Assembly (NCBI RefSeq): GCF_026802175.1
Contig: NZ_CP113797.1
Coordinates: 248,001 to 312,000 of the forward strand
Direction of reading: 5' to 3'
Origin: Thermocoleostomius sinensis A174
GTDB lineage: Bacteria > Cyanobacteriota > Cyanobacteriia > Elainellales > Elainellaceae
Length of the DNA: 64,000 nt
Below, one piece after another: positions 1 to 8,701 of this stretch. Each line of letters begins with the position of its first letter. Position 1 is the first letter of the stretch. The notes beneath the pieces were generated by a model. That model did not search any database. It saw only the letters and a list, made by a program, of their open reading frames with translations, and was not told where the DNA came from. Position numbers and translations under genes: made by a program.

Positions 1-278
1 GTCTCCCTCATTCCCGCATTATGATCCACCAACCATTGGGTGGCGCTCAAGGGCAAGCCGCGGATATTGAAATTCAAGCTCGAGAAATTCTGTATTTGAA
101 AAAGCAATTAAATCAGGCCTTGGCCAATCATACTGGGCAGCCCTTAGAACGGATTGAACAAGATACCGAACGTGATTTCTTTATGTCAGCCCACGAAGCT
201 AAGGAGTACGGACTGATTGATCAAGTTATCGATCGCCAGTCGGTAGGTAGCCGTCCAATTGCAGCGGCTGCCAACTAG
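1..278 (+). CDS. clpP: ATP-dependent Clp protease proteolytic subunit, 3' end only
   Basis: This is the C-terminal part of a ClpP serine protease, the barrel-shaped peptidase that degrades proteins fed to it by Clp ATPases in the cytosol. The gene begins before the window and the reading frame runs from base 3. The segment MIHQPLGG carries the catalytic histidine of the Ser-His-Asp triad, and the later TERDFFMSA segment carries the catalytic aspartate; the serine lies in the missing part. The end matches normal ClpP length, with a Rho-independent terminator about 80 bp downstream. Cyanobacteria have several ClpP paralogues plus the inactive ClpR; the intact His and Asp argue for an active ClpP, but which paralogue cannot be told from this fragment. 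Confidence 0.95.
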   Translation, partial: LPHSRIMIHQPLGGAQGQAADIEIQAREILYLKKQLNQALANHTGQPLERIEQDTERDFFMSAHEAKEYGLIDQVIDRQSVGSRPIAAAAN

Positions 279-359
279 TTGAGAACCAAACGTCTCAGCC
301 AAGCGATTCGTCGAAAATCTTAAAACACTTCAATTACTTCAATTAATGATAATCGGTGA

Positions 360-390
360 GGGACATGGCTAAGTAGCTGTGCCCTTTTTT
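360..390 (+). terminator. Rho-independent terminator after clpP
   Basis: GGG, a bulged A and CATGGCTA can pair with TAGCTGTG and CCC around a tight AAGT loop, followed directly by six T residues (385-390). Position and orientation fit termination of clpP transcription. Confidence 0.7.
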
Positions 391-419
391 GTAGCTGTTC
401 GTCCTGTGATAGAAACTCT

Positions 420-1397
420 TTAGAAGGGCGATTCGGACGGCGATGGCTGAAACTCTAGATAGCGTAAAAAGTCGATTAGCTCTGTGTCGTCTAACTCCTG
501 TCGCGATCGCTTGCCATAGGTGCGCTTGAGATAATTGCGTCCTTGCTCGGTTGTCCAGCCCAATCGTTTCATCTCCAAGCCAATTTTGGCAATTTCTTCC
601 GAGCGATCGGTTTCTGCTGTGACTAGCGGCGCTTCATTTGGCTCTGTCTTTCGTTTTGTCTTTTTAGCGGGTGTTGCCTTTTCAGAATCAGCCGCTCGGT
701 TTTTTGCTGGAGATGGCTCTGCTTCCAACTCAGGAAGGGCGGAAACGATCGGAGTAGCTGATTCAGAAGACGCCGTTACGAATGCCTCCGAAGATTCAAT
801 TGGCAAGTTAAGGCTTGGTTCATGAGCCGGATCAAATGAAATAGCAGCGTAGTCTGACTGATACTCGGTGGAACTGTAATCGAAATTTGAAGGCGAAAAA
901 CTGGACGCCAAAGGAGACTCTGTTTCTGCGGTGGGCTGAGGCGGTACGTTCGCCACAGATTCAGGCTGACTACTAGGGGGGTAGCTGGAAAATGCTGATG
1001 GTGCAACTGGCTGGGTGCGATTGGGCGTTTCAACCAATGGCGACGCCGCCGAAGCAGTTGATGGCACTGAAGCAACCAACGGAACAGGTATAGGGTTCGT
1101 AGCGCCTTGAAACGGCGGAGGAGACATCACCGAACTCCCCTCCGAGGCAAGGGAAGCCAGCGCAGAACTCTGATCTATCCCAAGTCCGGATAAGGCCCGA
1201 TACTTGGCCCGATCTTCGGCCTGCTCAATATCAACGGCTGCCGCTAATCCAGTGGCCAAAATAATAGAGCCAGCTCGTACAACGGCACGTACCACGTAGC
1301 TGTCTTGATGAATGGTCAACAGTTCGGAGGTGAGGCTAGCGGTTGGATAGCGAGCCTGAAGCTGAGTGATGAGAGTTGGGAGGGAAAACGAGTTCAT
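420..1397 (-). CDS. Conserved cyanobacterial hypothetical protein, two small domains joined by a Pro/Ser linker
   Basis: I do not recognise a named family. Residues about 1-80 form a compact domain (V-RAVVRAGS-ILATGLA, then AEDRAKYRAL) whose pattern recalls Rad52/RecT-like or phage-type ssDNA-annealing proteins, but the likeness is loose. Residues about 85-260 are a low-complexity Pro/Ser/Ala/Glu linker, probably disordered. The last about 60 residues form a second conserved-looking module (EMKRLGWTTEQGRNYLKRTYGKR, read in parts, then ELIDFLRYLE), helical and likely to bind nucleic acid or protein. ATG start. It is convergent with clpP and transcribed away from terC. A DNA-repair or recombination role is conjecture. 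Confidence 0.7.
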   Translation of the reverse strand: MNSFSLPTLITQLQARYPTASLTSELLTIHQDSYVVRAVVRAGSIILATGLAAAVDIEQAEDRAKYRALSGLGIDQSSALASLASEGSSVMSPPPFQGATNPIPVPLVASVPSTASAASPLVETPNRTQPVAPSAFSSYPPSSQPESVANVPPQPTAETESPLASSFSPSNFDYSSTEYQSDYAAISFDPAHEPSLNLPIESSEAFVTASSESATPIVSALPELEAEPSPAKNRAADSEKATPAKKTKRKTEPNEAPLVTAETDRSEEIAKIGLEMKRLGWTTEQGRNYLKRTYGKRSRQELDDTELIDFLRYLEFQPSPSESPF

Positions 1398-1569
1398 TAG
1401 TTAGGGTAATGACTCTGGAGACGACACAGGTAATACTACAGAAATTACAATCACAAAGAATATTTGCAAGCCTATTGAGGCAATGTTGACCAGTTTAGAC
1501 GTTAAGCTGAGGTTAGAGAGCTATCCTCTCATGTTTTGTTAAGTTTCTTTCAATGATGTTGTTGAGAAG

Positions 1570-1588
1570 ATCGGTGGCGCTCACCGAT
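1570..1588 (+). promoter_or_regulatory. Hairpin in the terC leader
   Basis: ATCGGTG (1570-1576) and CACCGAT (1582-1588) form a perfect 7-bp inverted repeat around GCGCT, 29 bp before the terC start and followed by TTTATCTT. It could be an attenuator-like stem or a protein site. I could not see the conserved core of the yybP-ykoY manganese riboswitch, which controls some terC-family genes elsewhere. Confidence 0.35.
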
Positions 1589-1617
1589 TTATCTTAAATT
1601 TCAGGACTTCGCGTTTA

Positions 1618-2400
1618 ATGCTAGACCAACTGCTTGACTATTCTCCCAATTTTGGTCTCGACACTCTCATCTTGTTGCCCGTCCTTGTGGCCCTAGAGGC
1701 TGTTTTGTCGGCTGATAATGCCATTGCTTTGGCGGCGATCGCCCAAGGATTGGAAGGGCCTCAACTTCAGCGTCGTGCTCTCAATTTTGGGTTAGTAATT
1801 GCCTTTTGTTTGCGCGTCCTTCTAATTTTGACCGCCACTTGGGTACTGCGATACTGGCAGTTTGAGTTGCTAGGAGCGGTTTATCTGCTGTGGTTGGTGT
1901 ATCAACATTTTGCGCCTAATGCAGATATTGATTCTGAGTCCAGTTCCCATCATCATAAGCCTCGCTTTGGGTCGTTGCTTCAAGCGATTCCGATGATTGC
2001 CCTGACGGATTTGGCATTTTCGTTAGACAGTGTCACCACAGCGATCGCCATTTCCCGTGAAACCTGGCTGGTGATTACCGGTGGATTAATTGGCGTCATT
2101 ACTCTGCGTTTTATGGCAGGTCTATTCATTCGCTGGTTGGATGAATTTACGCACCTAGAAGACGCTGGCTTTGTCACGGTAGCCTTAGTAGGATTGAGGC
2201 TGCTGCTGCGGGTGATCCATGATAGTTTTGTGCCGCCCGAGTGGTTGATGGTGATATTGATCGCCCTGTTGTTTGTCTGGGGCTTTTCGGAACGCGCCGA
2301 ATCTAAAAGCGACGAGTCGATTCCGCTGACGGTCGCAGAGGCTTCACCCGTGGATGTAACATCAGAGCCACGAGAACCCCAAGAAATTTCTGCGGAGTAG
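1618..2400 (+). CDS. TerC/YkoY-family integral membrane protein
   Basis: A 260-residue polytopic membrane protein of the TerC family, whose members act in metal export (manganese in the YkoY/Alx branch) or in tellurite resistance. The family's acidic membrane motifs are present: LEAVLSADNAIALA near residue 27 and LTDLAFSLDSVTTAIAIS near residue 128, each with the aspartates thought to line the ion path. About seven hydrophobic segments can be counted, followed by an acidic, probably cytoplasmic tail (after residue about 225). A His-rich loop (SSHHHKP, near 110) lies between two membrane segments and could bind metal. Manganese handling would matter for photosystem II, but substrate is inference. 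Confidence 0.88.
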   Translation: MLDQLLDYSPNFGLDTLILLPVLVALEAVLSADNAIALAAIAQGLEGPQLQRRALNFGLVIAFCLRVLLILTATWVLRYWQFELLGAVYLLWLVYQHFAPNADIDSESSSHHHKPRFGSLLQAIPMIALTDLAFSLDSVTTAIAISRETWLVITGGLIGVITLRFMAGLFIRWLDEFTHLEDAGFVTVALVGLRLLLRVIHDSFVPPEWLMVILIALLFVWGFSERAESKSDESIPLTVAEASPVDVTSEPREPQEISAE

Positions 2401-2433
2401 GGAAACGATCGGCAAAAATAGCACTTAAACCCC

Positions 2434-2458
2434 AAAAAAGGTGGACTCACAGTCCACC
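2434..2458 (-). terminator. Rho-independent terminator for ndk
   Basis: Perfect 8-bp stem GGTGGACT (2440-2447) / AGTCCACC (2451-2458) with a CAC loop. On the minus strand it is followed by six T residues (2439-2434), so it terminates ndk. The stem may also stop terC transcripts from the other side, though without a U-tract. Confidence 0.8.
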
Positions 2459-2540
2459 CTCTGTCTTTCGGCTAGCAAGTTGAGTTGCTAGGCTCTTGGA
2501 ACAAATAAGGAATAATAAGCTACCCGTCGCTCCAACTCAA

Positions 2541-2990
2541 TTACTCATAAAGCCAAGGCGTGATTGTCGGCTGCCAACTTACTAGTTCTTCGTCCTTAAA
2601 CCACAGCCCAATCTCTCGCTGAGCCGTTTCTGGGGCATCAGAACCGTGAATTAGGTTACGACCGATACTGACCCCAAAATCTCCGCGAATGGTTCCTGGC
2701 TCAGCACTCAATGGATTGGTTGCCCCAATTAACTTGCGGGCAGAGGCAATAACACCCTCACCTTCCCACACCATGGCAACAACTGGGCCAGATGTGATGA
2801 ACTCCACCAAACTGGGAAAGAAAGGTCGCTCTTTATGGACATCATAATGCTGCTCTGCTAGCTCTCGACTGACTTGCAGCAGTTTTAAACCAACCAAGGT
2901 AAAGCCCTTGGTCTCGAAGCGGCGAACAATTTCGCCCACAATTCCCCGCTGTACACCGTCGGGTTTCACTGCAATAAATGTCCGTTCCAA
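2541..2990 (-). CDS. ndk: Nucleoside diphosphate kinase
   Basis: Ndk transfers the gamma phosphate from ATP to other nucleoside diphosphates through a phosphohistidine, balancing NTP pools in the cytosol. The 149-residue length is normal. The active-site histidine is H115 in NLIHGSDA, and the N-terminal [15 protein letters not shown] and the closing [10 protein letters not shown] match the family. ATG start. A small hypothetical gene lies about 140 bp upstream on the same strand, and a clear terminator lies about 80 bp downstream. Confidence 0.98.
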   Translation of the reverse strand: MERTFIAVKPDGVQRGIVGEIVRRFETKGFTLVGLKLLQVSRELAEQHYDVHKERPFFPSLVEFITSGPVVAMVWEGEGVIASARKLIGATNPLSAEPGTIRGDFGVSIGRNLIHGSDAPETAQREIGLWFKDEELVSWQPTITPWLYE

Positions 2991-3127
2991 AAGTGACTCC
3001 TCGTTTTATGAACGCCTCCAGACTCCAGATTAACTCAGAAGGTTCAACGGGTTGTTGAATTTTTGGCGAATCTGTTCAAGATTGAGCCAGAAGGGTGAGG
3101 CGTTACACCACACCCACCCTCCTGCAA

Positions 3128-3553
3128 TTATTTGGATTTGCGGATATCTCGAGCCATGTTGCGGAACATATCCATACTGCTGTCGGCCTTGCGCCGTTCT
3201 GCCACTTTTAAGGTGTCCTCTATACTCGATTGGGTGGTGGTGGTATTGAGGGCTGTGGGAATTAACCCTTGCTCAGCAGCTTTCTCTAAAGATGAAATCT
3301 TCTCGATACGTTCCGGGGTTTTACCGTCTTTGGTTTTCGGAAAAGTACGGCGAATGGCCTTGGCCGATCGCATAAATTCAATGTCGCCATAAGTTTTGGC
3401 ATCATCGGCACTAAGATAGTAAGCTTCAGCCCGGCTGCGCTGAGGTTTAGACGGGGTCTGTGGTTTCTGAGCTTGTGGTTTCGGGGCTGGCTCTGAATCG
3501 TCAGCCTCGGTCTTTGGCTTTGAGCGAAATAACCCTTTAAGGAATCCAGTCAC
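3128..3553 (-). CDS. Conserved cyanobacterial hypothetical protein
   Basis: A 141-residue soluble protein with a basic N-terminus (GFLKGLFRSKPK), a Pro/Lys/Gln-rich linker to about residue 40, and then a denser region (AEAYYLSADDAKTYGDIEFMRSAK) ending in a basic helix (MFRNMARDIRKSK). I believe similar proteins occur in other cyanobacteria, but I know no function. The start is a GTG at 3553 preceded by GGGAGAG about six bases upstream, a convincing ribosome site. It points toward ndk and could be cotranscribed with it. Confidence 0.7.
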   Translation of the reverse strand: MTGFLKGLFRSKPKTEADDSEPAPKPQAQKPQTPSKPQRSRAEAYYLSADDAKTYGDIEFMRSAKAIRRTFPKTKDGKTPERIEKISSLEKAAEQGLIPTALNTTTTQSSIEDTLKVAERRKADSSMDMFRNMARDIRKSK

Positions 3554-3880
3554 TGATCTCTCCCAATCACGTCGGTTGATTTATTACATTATTGTAAGTT
3601 TTCTGAAAATTTATCAAGGACAATCAAAACAAGACTGAAGGGCTATGCTTGAAAGACCGTACTTTTGACTGCCAAAGTAATAATTCTCACACCGTTCATC
3701 TTTTGTTTTAATAGACTAAGAACAATATAAACGATTGAAATTAAATTATCCTAAAAGTATCAGGAAAAGCCACCACTGGTAGCGTAGGACTGATGTAGAA
3801 GGATAAACCGAAGTCTAGCTAGATTTCAATATTCAATTTCAATCGTTGAACTTGCTGATATTAACGGTGAGGATTTACGT
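3554..3880. other. Intergenic region, divergent promoters
   Basis: AT-rich spacer between two divergent small genes. It holds ATTTCAAT twice at a 13-bp period (3823-3830, 3836-3843) and, just before the rightward gene, a GAGG ribosome site. I see no RNA gene or ORF of substance. Confidence 0.5.
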
Positions 3881-4117
3881 GTGAATAAGGTTGCAATTGA
3901 TCGCACTGCCCTTCCTAGTTCTCTGCAAGCGACCCTGACTGATCTTGCGACAAAACTAGCCGATCGCAAAGGCGAAGTTGTGGATCTACTCAGTGGAGAA
4001 CAACCCGCCAAAAGCAGACATGTTGACCTAGAGTATCTCTGCTGTACTTGGTGGGAAGGATGTTACTACTGTCAAGATCAGAATCAGCAGTGGCACCGGG
4101 TCAAGTGCTTTATTTGA
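3881..4117 (+). CDS. Small hypothetical protein with a Cys/Trp-rich end
   Basis: A 78-residue protein, not recognised by name. The first half is amphipathic (LPSSLQATLTDLATKLADRK), the second carries an aromatic/cysteine cluster (EYLCCTWWEGCYYCQDQ) with four cysteines that could bind a metal or form disulfides. The GTG start at 3881 has GAGG about 8 bases upstream. The frame stays open further back to 3794 without an ATG, so a longer form is possible but less likely. Confidence 0.55.
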   Translation: MNKVAIDRTALPSSLQATLTDLATKLADRKGEVVDLLSGEQPAKSRHVDLEYLCCTWWEGCYYCQDQNQQWHRVKCFI

Positions 4118-4234
4118 AGCGATTGGGGGTTGAGGAAACACCGTAAAGCTGGCGGCCCACTCGTTGGACGGGGAACAGAAACAGAATAGGAAGAACCACT
4201 GAGTGAGCGATTGATGCTTGTTCATGCTGACATA

Positions 4235-4260
4235 ATTTCTATCCAGTATTTCTATCCAGT
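4235..4260. repeat. Perfect 13-bp tandem duplication across the cmpR stop codon
   Basis: ATTTCTATCCAGT occurs twice with no spacer (4235-4247 and 4248-4260). The stop codon of the leftward regulator gene (4252-4254) sits inside the second copy, and the first copy carries a second, redundant TAG. Confidence 0.9.
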
Positions 4261-5178
4261 GACCCGTTGGCGAATGCCATGCTCCTCGGCCATTTTTGTG
4301 GCAGCATCTTGTAGATATTCCAGAAACGTCTGCGCTACGACCGATAGCTGCTTGCCTGCTAGGTAGACAACGTACCATTGGCGCTCGATCGGAAACCCTT
4401 CTACGTCTAAGACCACCACGTCGCTGATATCGGTAAGCAGAGTGTGGCGAGACAGGACTGATAGCCCCAACCCTCCGGCGATCGCTTGTTTAATGGCCTC
4501 ATTACTCCCCAGTTCTAGCCGCACCTTTACCGATAGTTTTTCTTCGTCTAAAAGTTTCTGGAACGCTCGACGAGTGCCCGAACCTGGTTCCCTCATAATA
4601 AACGGTTCTTCCACCAAGCGTTTCAACGAGATGTGGCGTTCCTTGGCCAAAGGATGATCTTGTGGAGCCACCACCACTAAGGGGTTTTCCAAGAACGCAT
4701 GTGCCTTGACATCAATGTTTTCAGGAATCTGGCTCATCACATAGAGATCGTCTTGATTATCAGCCAAGCGCTCAATCACCTGTTCGTGGTTGGTAACAAT
4801 TAACGACACATCAATACCGGGATAGCGCTGGCAAAATGGGCCCAATAAACGCGGCATGAAGTATTTAGTGGTAGTAATGACAGCAAGCCGCAATTTGCCT
4901 TGCTTCATGCCCTTCAAGTTGGCCACTGACATTTCTAGTTGGTCTAGCTTATAGAAAATATCTTGACAGGTGCTAAACAGTTCTCGTCCAGCATCGGTTA
5001 GATAAAGCCGTTTGCCTACTTGTTCAAACAGCGGCAGCCCGATCGCTTTCGTCAACTGTTTAACTTGCATCGAAACCGTTGGCTGGGTTAAAAATAGTTC
5101 CTCTGCGGCTCTGGTAAAACTGCCATGCCGGGCAGTGGCCTCGAAGACTTTAAGCTGGTGCAAAGTAGCGTGAATCAA
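4252..5178 (-). CDS. cmpR: LysR-family regulator of the CmpR/RbcR (CbbR-like) class
   Basis: A 308-residue LysR-type activator. The winged helix-turn-helix occupies residues about 5-64 (LHQLKVFEATARHGSFTRAAEEL, in parts, then TQPTVSMQVKQL), followed by the linker helix and a two-lobed effector domain. Sequence stretches such as KGMKQGKLRLAVITTTKYF and MREPGSGTRRAF agree closely with my recollection of CmpR, the activator of the bicarbonate transporter operon under low CO2; RbcR and NdhR are relatives, so the exact paralogue is not certain. No cmp, sbt or ndh genes are nearby. The start is TTG at 5178, with AGGAG about 9-10 bases upstream. The upstream region has inverted repeats that may be autoregulatory sites. 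Confidence 0.85.
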   Translation of the reverse strand: MIHATLHQLKVFEATARHGSFTRAAEELFLTQPTVSMQVKQLTKAIGLPLFEQVGKRLYLTDAGRELFSTCQDIFYKLDQLEMSVANLKGMKQGKLRLAVITTTKYFMPRLLGPFCQRYPGIDVSLIVTNHEQVIERLADNQDDLYVMSQIPENIDVKAHAFLENPLVVVAPQDHPLAKERHISLKRLVEEPFIMREPGSGTRRAFQKLLDEEKLSVKVRLELGSNEAIKQAIAGGLGLSVLSRHTLLTDISDVVVLDVEGFPIERQWYVVYLAGKQLSVVAQTFLEYLQDAATKMAEEHGIRQRVTG

Positions 5179-5233
5179 CGACGGAATCTCCTATACCGAA
5201 ATAAAAGATAAAAGCAATGCCGGAGCCGAGATT

Positions 5234-5282
5234 TATAGAACTAAGTCTATCATAGATATCCGAACTAGTGATTTTTATCTAT
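5234..5282 (-). promoter_or_regulatory. Inverted-repeat cluster upstream of the LysR gene
   Basis: ATAGA-N6-TCTAT (5235-5250) is immediately followed by a second pair, ATAGAT (5252-5257) and ATCTAT (5277-5282). LysR-type proteins bind such dyads and often repress their own gene from just upstream, so this is a plausible autoregulatory operator. The assignment is inference from position and symmetry. Confidence 0.4.
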
Positions 5283-5365
5283 AGAATTTGTGGTTATGAT
5301 AAGTTCAGGTAGCAATAATATGAATTCCCTTCCAGTGTATGTTGCATGATAGTAGGGGGTAGCGG

Positions 5366-5716
5366 TTGGATTTAGCTCCCGTTCTAAATTTCCAACTCCT
5401 ACGGCAATCGAGCGAGTGTGTCTTGCTCCAATCGCTTCCCGATGTTATGCAACATTTTTCTTGCCGATTTTTTAATGTTTGCGAGATGTGCTTAGCCAAC
5501 GGTGAGAAACTAGCGCTCAGGTTCCACCACAGCGTGTTATCGGCTAGTCCTTCCAAGTCAGATCCGTTATTGGTAGCCGCCGAGCCGGGAACCGTGCGGG
5601 TGCATATCCATGCCATTTTGCAAAAATTAGACGCGCGCGATCGGACGCAGGCTGTGGTTTTAGCACTTCAGAATGGGCTGATTTCTTCCCAAGCCTTTGA
5701 TCAGAGCGGGTCTTGA
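5366..5716 (+). pseudogene. Decayed remnant of a LuxR/NarL-type response regulator
   Basis: Only the end is recognisable: residues 75-107 (about 5588-5686) read EPGTVRVHIHAILQKLDARD then RTQAVVLALQNGLI, the recognition helix and last helix of a LuxR-type DNA-binding domain (compare EGTVKNHVS-ILRKLGVRDRTQA). The preceding part, where the LT-RE-EVL motif and first helices should be, is degenerate, and there is no receiver domain. It therefore appears to be the 3' stub of a lost regulator gene. The first about 60 residues have no recognisable content. A still-expressed short helix-turn-helix protein cannot be excluded. Confidence 0.5.
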
Positions 5717-5734
5717 GACAGAGTTTTGGATTTG

Positions 5735-6481
5735 CTATAACAGCAATCCATCTTGCTCAATTTCTTCGATTACCTGTAGCCCACGCGGATCGCCCACCTT
5801 CAGCATGGCTGATCGTGCATCTTCCCGAACACCCATTTCTTCATCTTCAGCAAAGGCTTCAATCAACGCATCGATCGCAGTGGCATAGATAATATTTGAC
5901 GGCAACTCTCGACAAATTTGTCCGATCGACCAAGCACAATTACTCCGCACTGCCGCTACTGGATCGCGCCGTAGCCCTTCAATCAGGCACGGCACTGCTT
6001 TTACCATGGCTTCGTAACTCACATGGGCCATTTGAGCGAGTGCACTGGCTGCCCACAACCGCACGGCAGACACATCCGTCTTCAGTGCATCCACTAACGG
6101 TTCTAATGATCGGCGATCGCGGCAATTGCCCAATGCCCAGACAATGCCTTTGCGCACGTAACCATTCCAATCATGCTGCAACTGCTTAATCAACGGTTCA
6201 ACCGCCGTAGAGCTAGGATTGCGTCCCAAACCGTAGGCTGCACTGACGCGAATCAGTGGACATGGATCATTGAGCAACCGGATCAGGTGAGGAATCGCTC
6301 GCTGATCCTCTAACTCGCAAAAGGCACGGGCAGCTAACATCCGCTGTTGGTTGCCAGGTGACTCCAGCAGGGCCAGCATTGCGTCTGGATCAGGCTTGAC
6401 GGATTCTTCAGCATCCACCTGATCGAGGGGATCTAGCTCAATTTCGGCGCTTAATACAGTAAGGTCGTCGTTGTCATACAT
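5735..6481 (-). CDS. HEAT-repeat protein
   Basis: A 248-residue all-helical protein with about five HEAT units from residue 30 on (for example AIPHLIRLLNDPCPLIRVSA, then VEPLIKQLQHD and SLEPLVDALKTD), each with the usual P/D-x-VR-A pattern. The first about 30 residues are acidic. HEAT proteins of this size in cyanobacteria include the CpcE/CpcF bilin lyases and other phycobilisome factors, but I see no lyase-specific signature, so this is best taken as a protein-protein interaction scaffold. ATG start. It ends just past the decayed regulator on the opposite strand. Confidence 0.85.
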   Translation of the reverse strand: MYDNDDLTVLSAEIELDPLDQVDAEESVKPDPDAMLALLESPGNQQRMLAARAFCELEDQRAIPHLIRLLNDPCPLIRVSAAYGLGRNPSSTAVEPLIKQLQHDWNGYVRKGIVWALGNCRDRRSLEPLVDALKTDVSAVRLWAASALAQMAHVSYEAMVKAVPCLIEGLRRDPVAAVRSNCAWSIGQICRELPSNIIYATAIDALIEAFAEDEEMGVREDARSAMLKVGDPRGLQVIEEIEQDGLLL

Positions 6482-6685
6482 ACTGTCAACTTTACAGCAA
6501 AGCCTAGGCTTAGGCGGGAGTGAATTGATGATTTTTACTGAAGAAATTTAGATGGCGCAAAGGAGTAAGCCGTGGAGGCAGTTACAGGCAGCCAGTGAGA
6601 GTGAACTTCAACCTGCTTGAGCCAAAGGACTCAACTCAAACTGTGAGACAAACCGATATAGTGGTTTTAGGTAGATAGATGACCA

Positions 6686-8701
6686 ATGAGCATTCACACT
6701 TCCATTCTGGAAGCATTACTGCACCGATCGCCCCAGTTACGTCCCCAACTGTACTTCAAGTCCTCCCTAACTGCTCTATCGCACGCTATGGAGGATCAGG
6801 TGCTAGCGGGTGGAGCGCAACTGCCATTGGTTATTGCTAGTTTTCAGCGAGAGCGATTTTATCGCCAAGAAGCTCATCGCTATGAACGCATTGCTGCTTT
6901 GACGCCCCATGTTTATGTGTTGGCAGCGCCTGAGACTAGCTTTACCAATGCTTCTAAAGAATACGAAACGATCGCCTTTGAAACGTCCGATCAACTCAGC
7001 CATGAGTGGCATTTAGTGGTAATTGGGCAAAACTATGCGGCTTGTTTAGTATGTCAAGAACGCCAGTCTCTTCCTGAGAAGGCAGAACCCTCAGAAATTC
7101 TGGCGATGGATCAAACGCGCCGATTTGAAGGTGTCTGGACGTTCGATCGCCAGGTTAGCTGCCAAGCGGCTGACATTTTACTCGATCGGATTTTGCAATA
7201 TCGTCCAGAACTCAAGCAAAAGATCAAGCAAGCCAAAGCCGAGTTTTTGGTAGATATGCCTTCTGGTGTACGGGTTGTTGATCCTGATCCATTTGCCCAA
7301 CGACTCATTACCTATCTACAAGCAGGGCAATATAAGCTGCTGAAGGCGTACCGCTCGATCGCCTCCCAAGAACGGCGAGAGCGTTTAATTAATTTGATCA
7401 CGACTTCCATTCGACAGTCGTTAGACCCCGATGAAATCTTTCGAGTTGCTGTTGCAGAACTGGGGCAAGCCCTACAAGTTTGTCGTTGCCTTATTTATCG
7501 CTGTAAGGCTAACGATATCGAAACCACCATCAGCTATGAATATCGCTCAAATCCATCGCTGCCTTCCTTGATGGGGCAACGTTGGTCTCTGCACGATCAC
7601 CCGGTGTTTCAAACCGTGGTGGAACAACAGTCTACGGTTTCAATCACTGATGCCCAGAAATCAGCTAACTTTGATCTGTCCTCCCTGCAATCGCGGCTCG
7701 AACGGTGGCACATTCGCTCGTGGCTCATGGTTCCTGTCCTCTATCAAGGGCGACTATTGGGCATGGTAGAAATTCATCATTGTCAAGCCGATCCGCATCC
7801 GTGGTCAGCCCACGAGATTGAACTGGTCGAGGCGATCGCCACTCAACTGGGTGTAGCCCTAATTCAGGCTGAATCCTATGCCAACTTAGAAGACTTGAAT
7901 GAGCAGCTAGAAGCCCTGGAACGCACCCGCAGTAACCTAATTGCGATTACTGGGCACGAATTACGTACCCCCCTTTCCACCATTCAAGTCTGTCTAGAAA
8001 GTTTAGCCAACGAACCCGACATGATGCCGGAATTGCGGCAGGTGATGCTAAACACTGCCTTGTCTGATGCTGAGCGGATGCGTAATTTGATTCAAGATTT
8101 TATTACGCTATCGCGCTTGGAAAGTGGCCGAGTAGAGTGGCACTTCGAGTCAATTTCGATCGATGAATGCGTGGATTTGGCCCTGAGCAGCATTCGCACT
8201 CGCCAGAACACCGAAACCCTGCCCCGCATTCGTGCCCAAGTGCCCCTGGAGTTGCCCCCCGTGCGGGCGGATGGGGAATGGCTCGTTGAAGTCCTCTCAA
8301 AGCTGTTAGATAATGCCTGCAAATTCACCGAGCCGGAAGGAGAAGTGATTATTGAAGCCAAACCCAACGGCGGCAAGATGTTGGAAGTAACTGTCACCGA
8401 TACCGGACGCGGCATCGAACCCAATCGATTGGAGGCTGTATTCGATCGGTTTTATCAGGAAGAAGGGGCCCTGCGACGCACAGCAGGGGGAACAGGATTA
8501 GGGCTAGCCATTTGTCGGCAAATTGTTTTGAGCTTGGGGGGGCAAATTTGGGCAGAATCAGCCGGACGCAACCAAGGCAGTCAGTTTCATTTCACCTTGC
8601 CGATCGCTCAAGATCCGGAATCAGAACAGCCCGACCTGCCACCCAATCCGCCCCCTGCCTCCAAACGTCGTTCTAGCCGCAAACGCGCAACTTTACGCTA
8701 G
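6686..8701 (+). CDS. DICT-GAF hybrid sensor histidine kinase
   Basis: A 671-residue soluble two-component kinase. Residues about 30-150 resemble the DICT domain, a sensory module found beside kinases and cyclases mostly in cyanobacteria. Residues about 235-395 are a GAF domain; no chromophore-type cysteine is evident at a conserved place, so light sensing is not indicated. The HisKA domain has H424 in ITGHELRTPLST as the phosphorylated residue, and the ATPase domain shows DTGRGIEP (D572) and GGTGLGLAICRQ. The tail after about 645 is basic and low complexity. No response regulator is adjacent. The stop codon overlaps that of the convergent pentapeptide gene. Confidence 0.9.
   Translation: MSIHTSILEALLHRSPQLRPQLYFKSSLTALSHAMEDQVLAGGAQLPLVIASFQRERFYRQEAHRYERIAALTPHVYVLAAPETSFTNASKEYETIAFETSDQLSHEWHLVVIGQNYAACLVCQERQSLPEKAEPSEILAMDQTRRFEGVWTFDRQVSCQAADILLDRILQYRPELKQKIKQAKAEFLVDMPSGVRVVDPDPFAQRLITYLQAGQYKLLKAYRSIASQERRERLINLITTSIRQSLDPDEIFRVAVAELGQALQVCRCLIYRCKANDIETTISYEYRSNPSLPSLMGQRWSLHDHPVFQTVVEQQSTVSITDAQKSANFDLSSLQSRLERWHIRSWLMVPVLYQGRLLGMVEIHHCQADPHPWSAHEIELVEAIATQLGVALIQAESYANLEDLNEQLEALERTRSNLIAITGHELRTPLSTIQVCLESLANEPDMMPELRQVMLNTALSDAERMRNLIQDFITLSRLESGRVEWHFESISIDECVDLALSSIRTRQNTETLPRIRAQVPLELPPVRADGEWLVEVLSKLLDNACKFTEPEGEVIIEAKPNGGKMLEVTVTDTGRGIEPNRLEAVFDRFYQEEGALRRTAGGTGLGLAICRQIVLSLGGQIWAESAGRNQGSQFHFTLPIAQDPESEQPDLPPNPPPASKRRSSRKRATLR

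Noticed and set aside
1398-1617. yybP-ykoY manganese riboswitch before terC
   Set aside because: I could not find the conserved core bases of this riboswitch; only a simple hairpin is visible.
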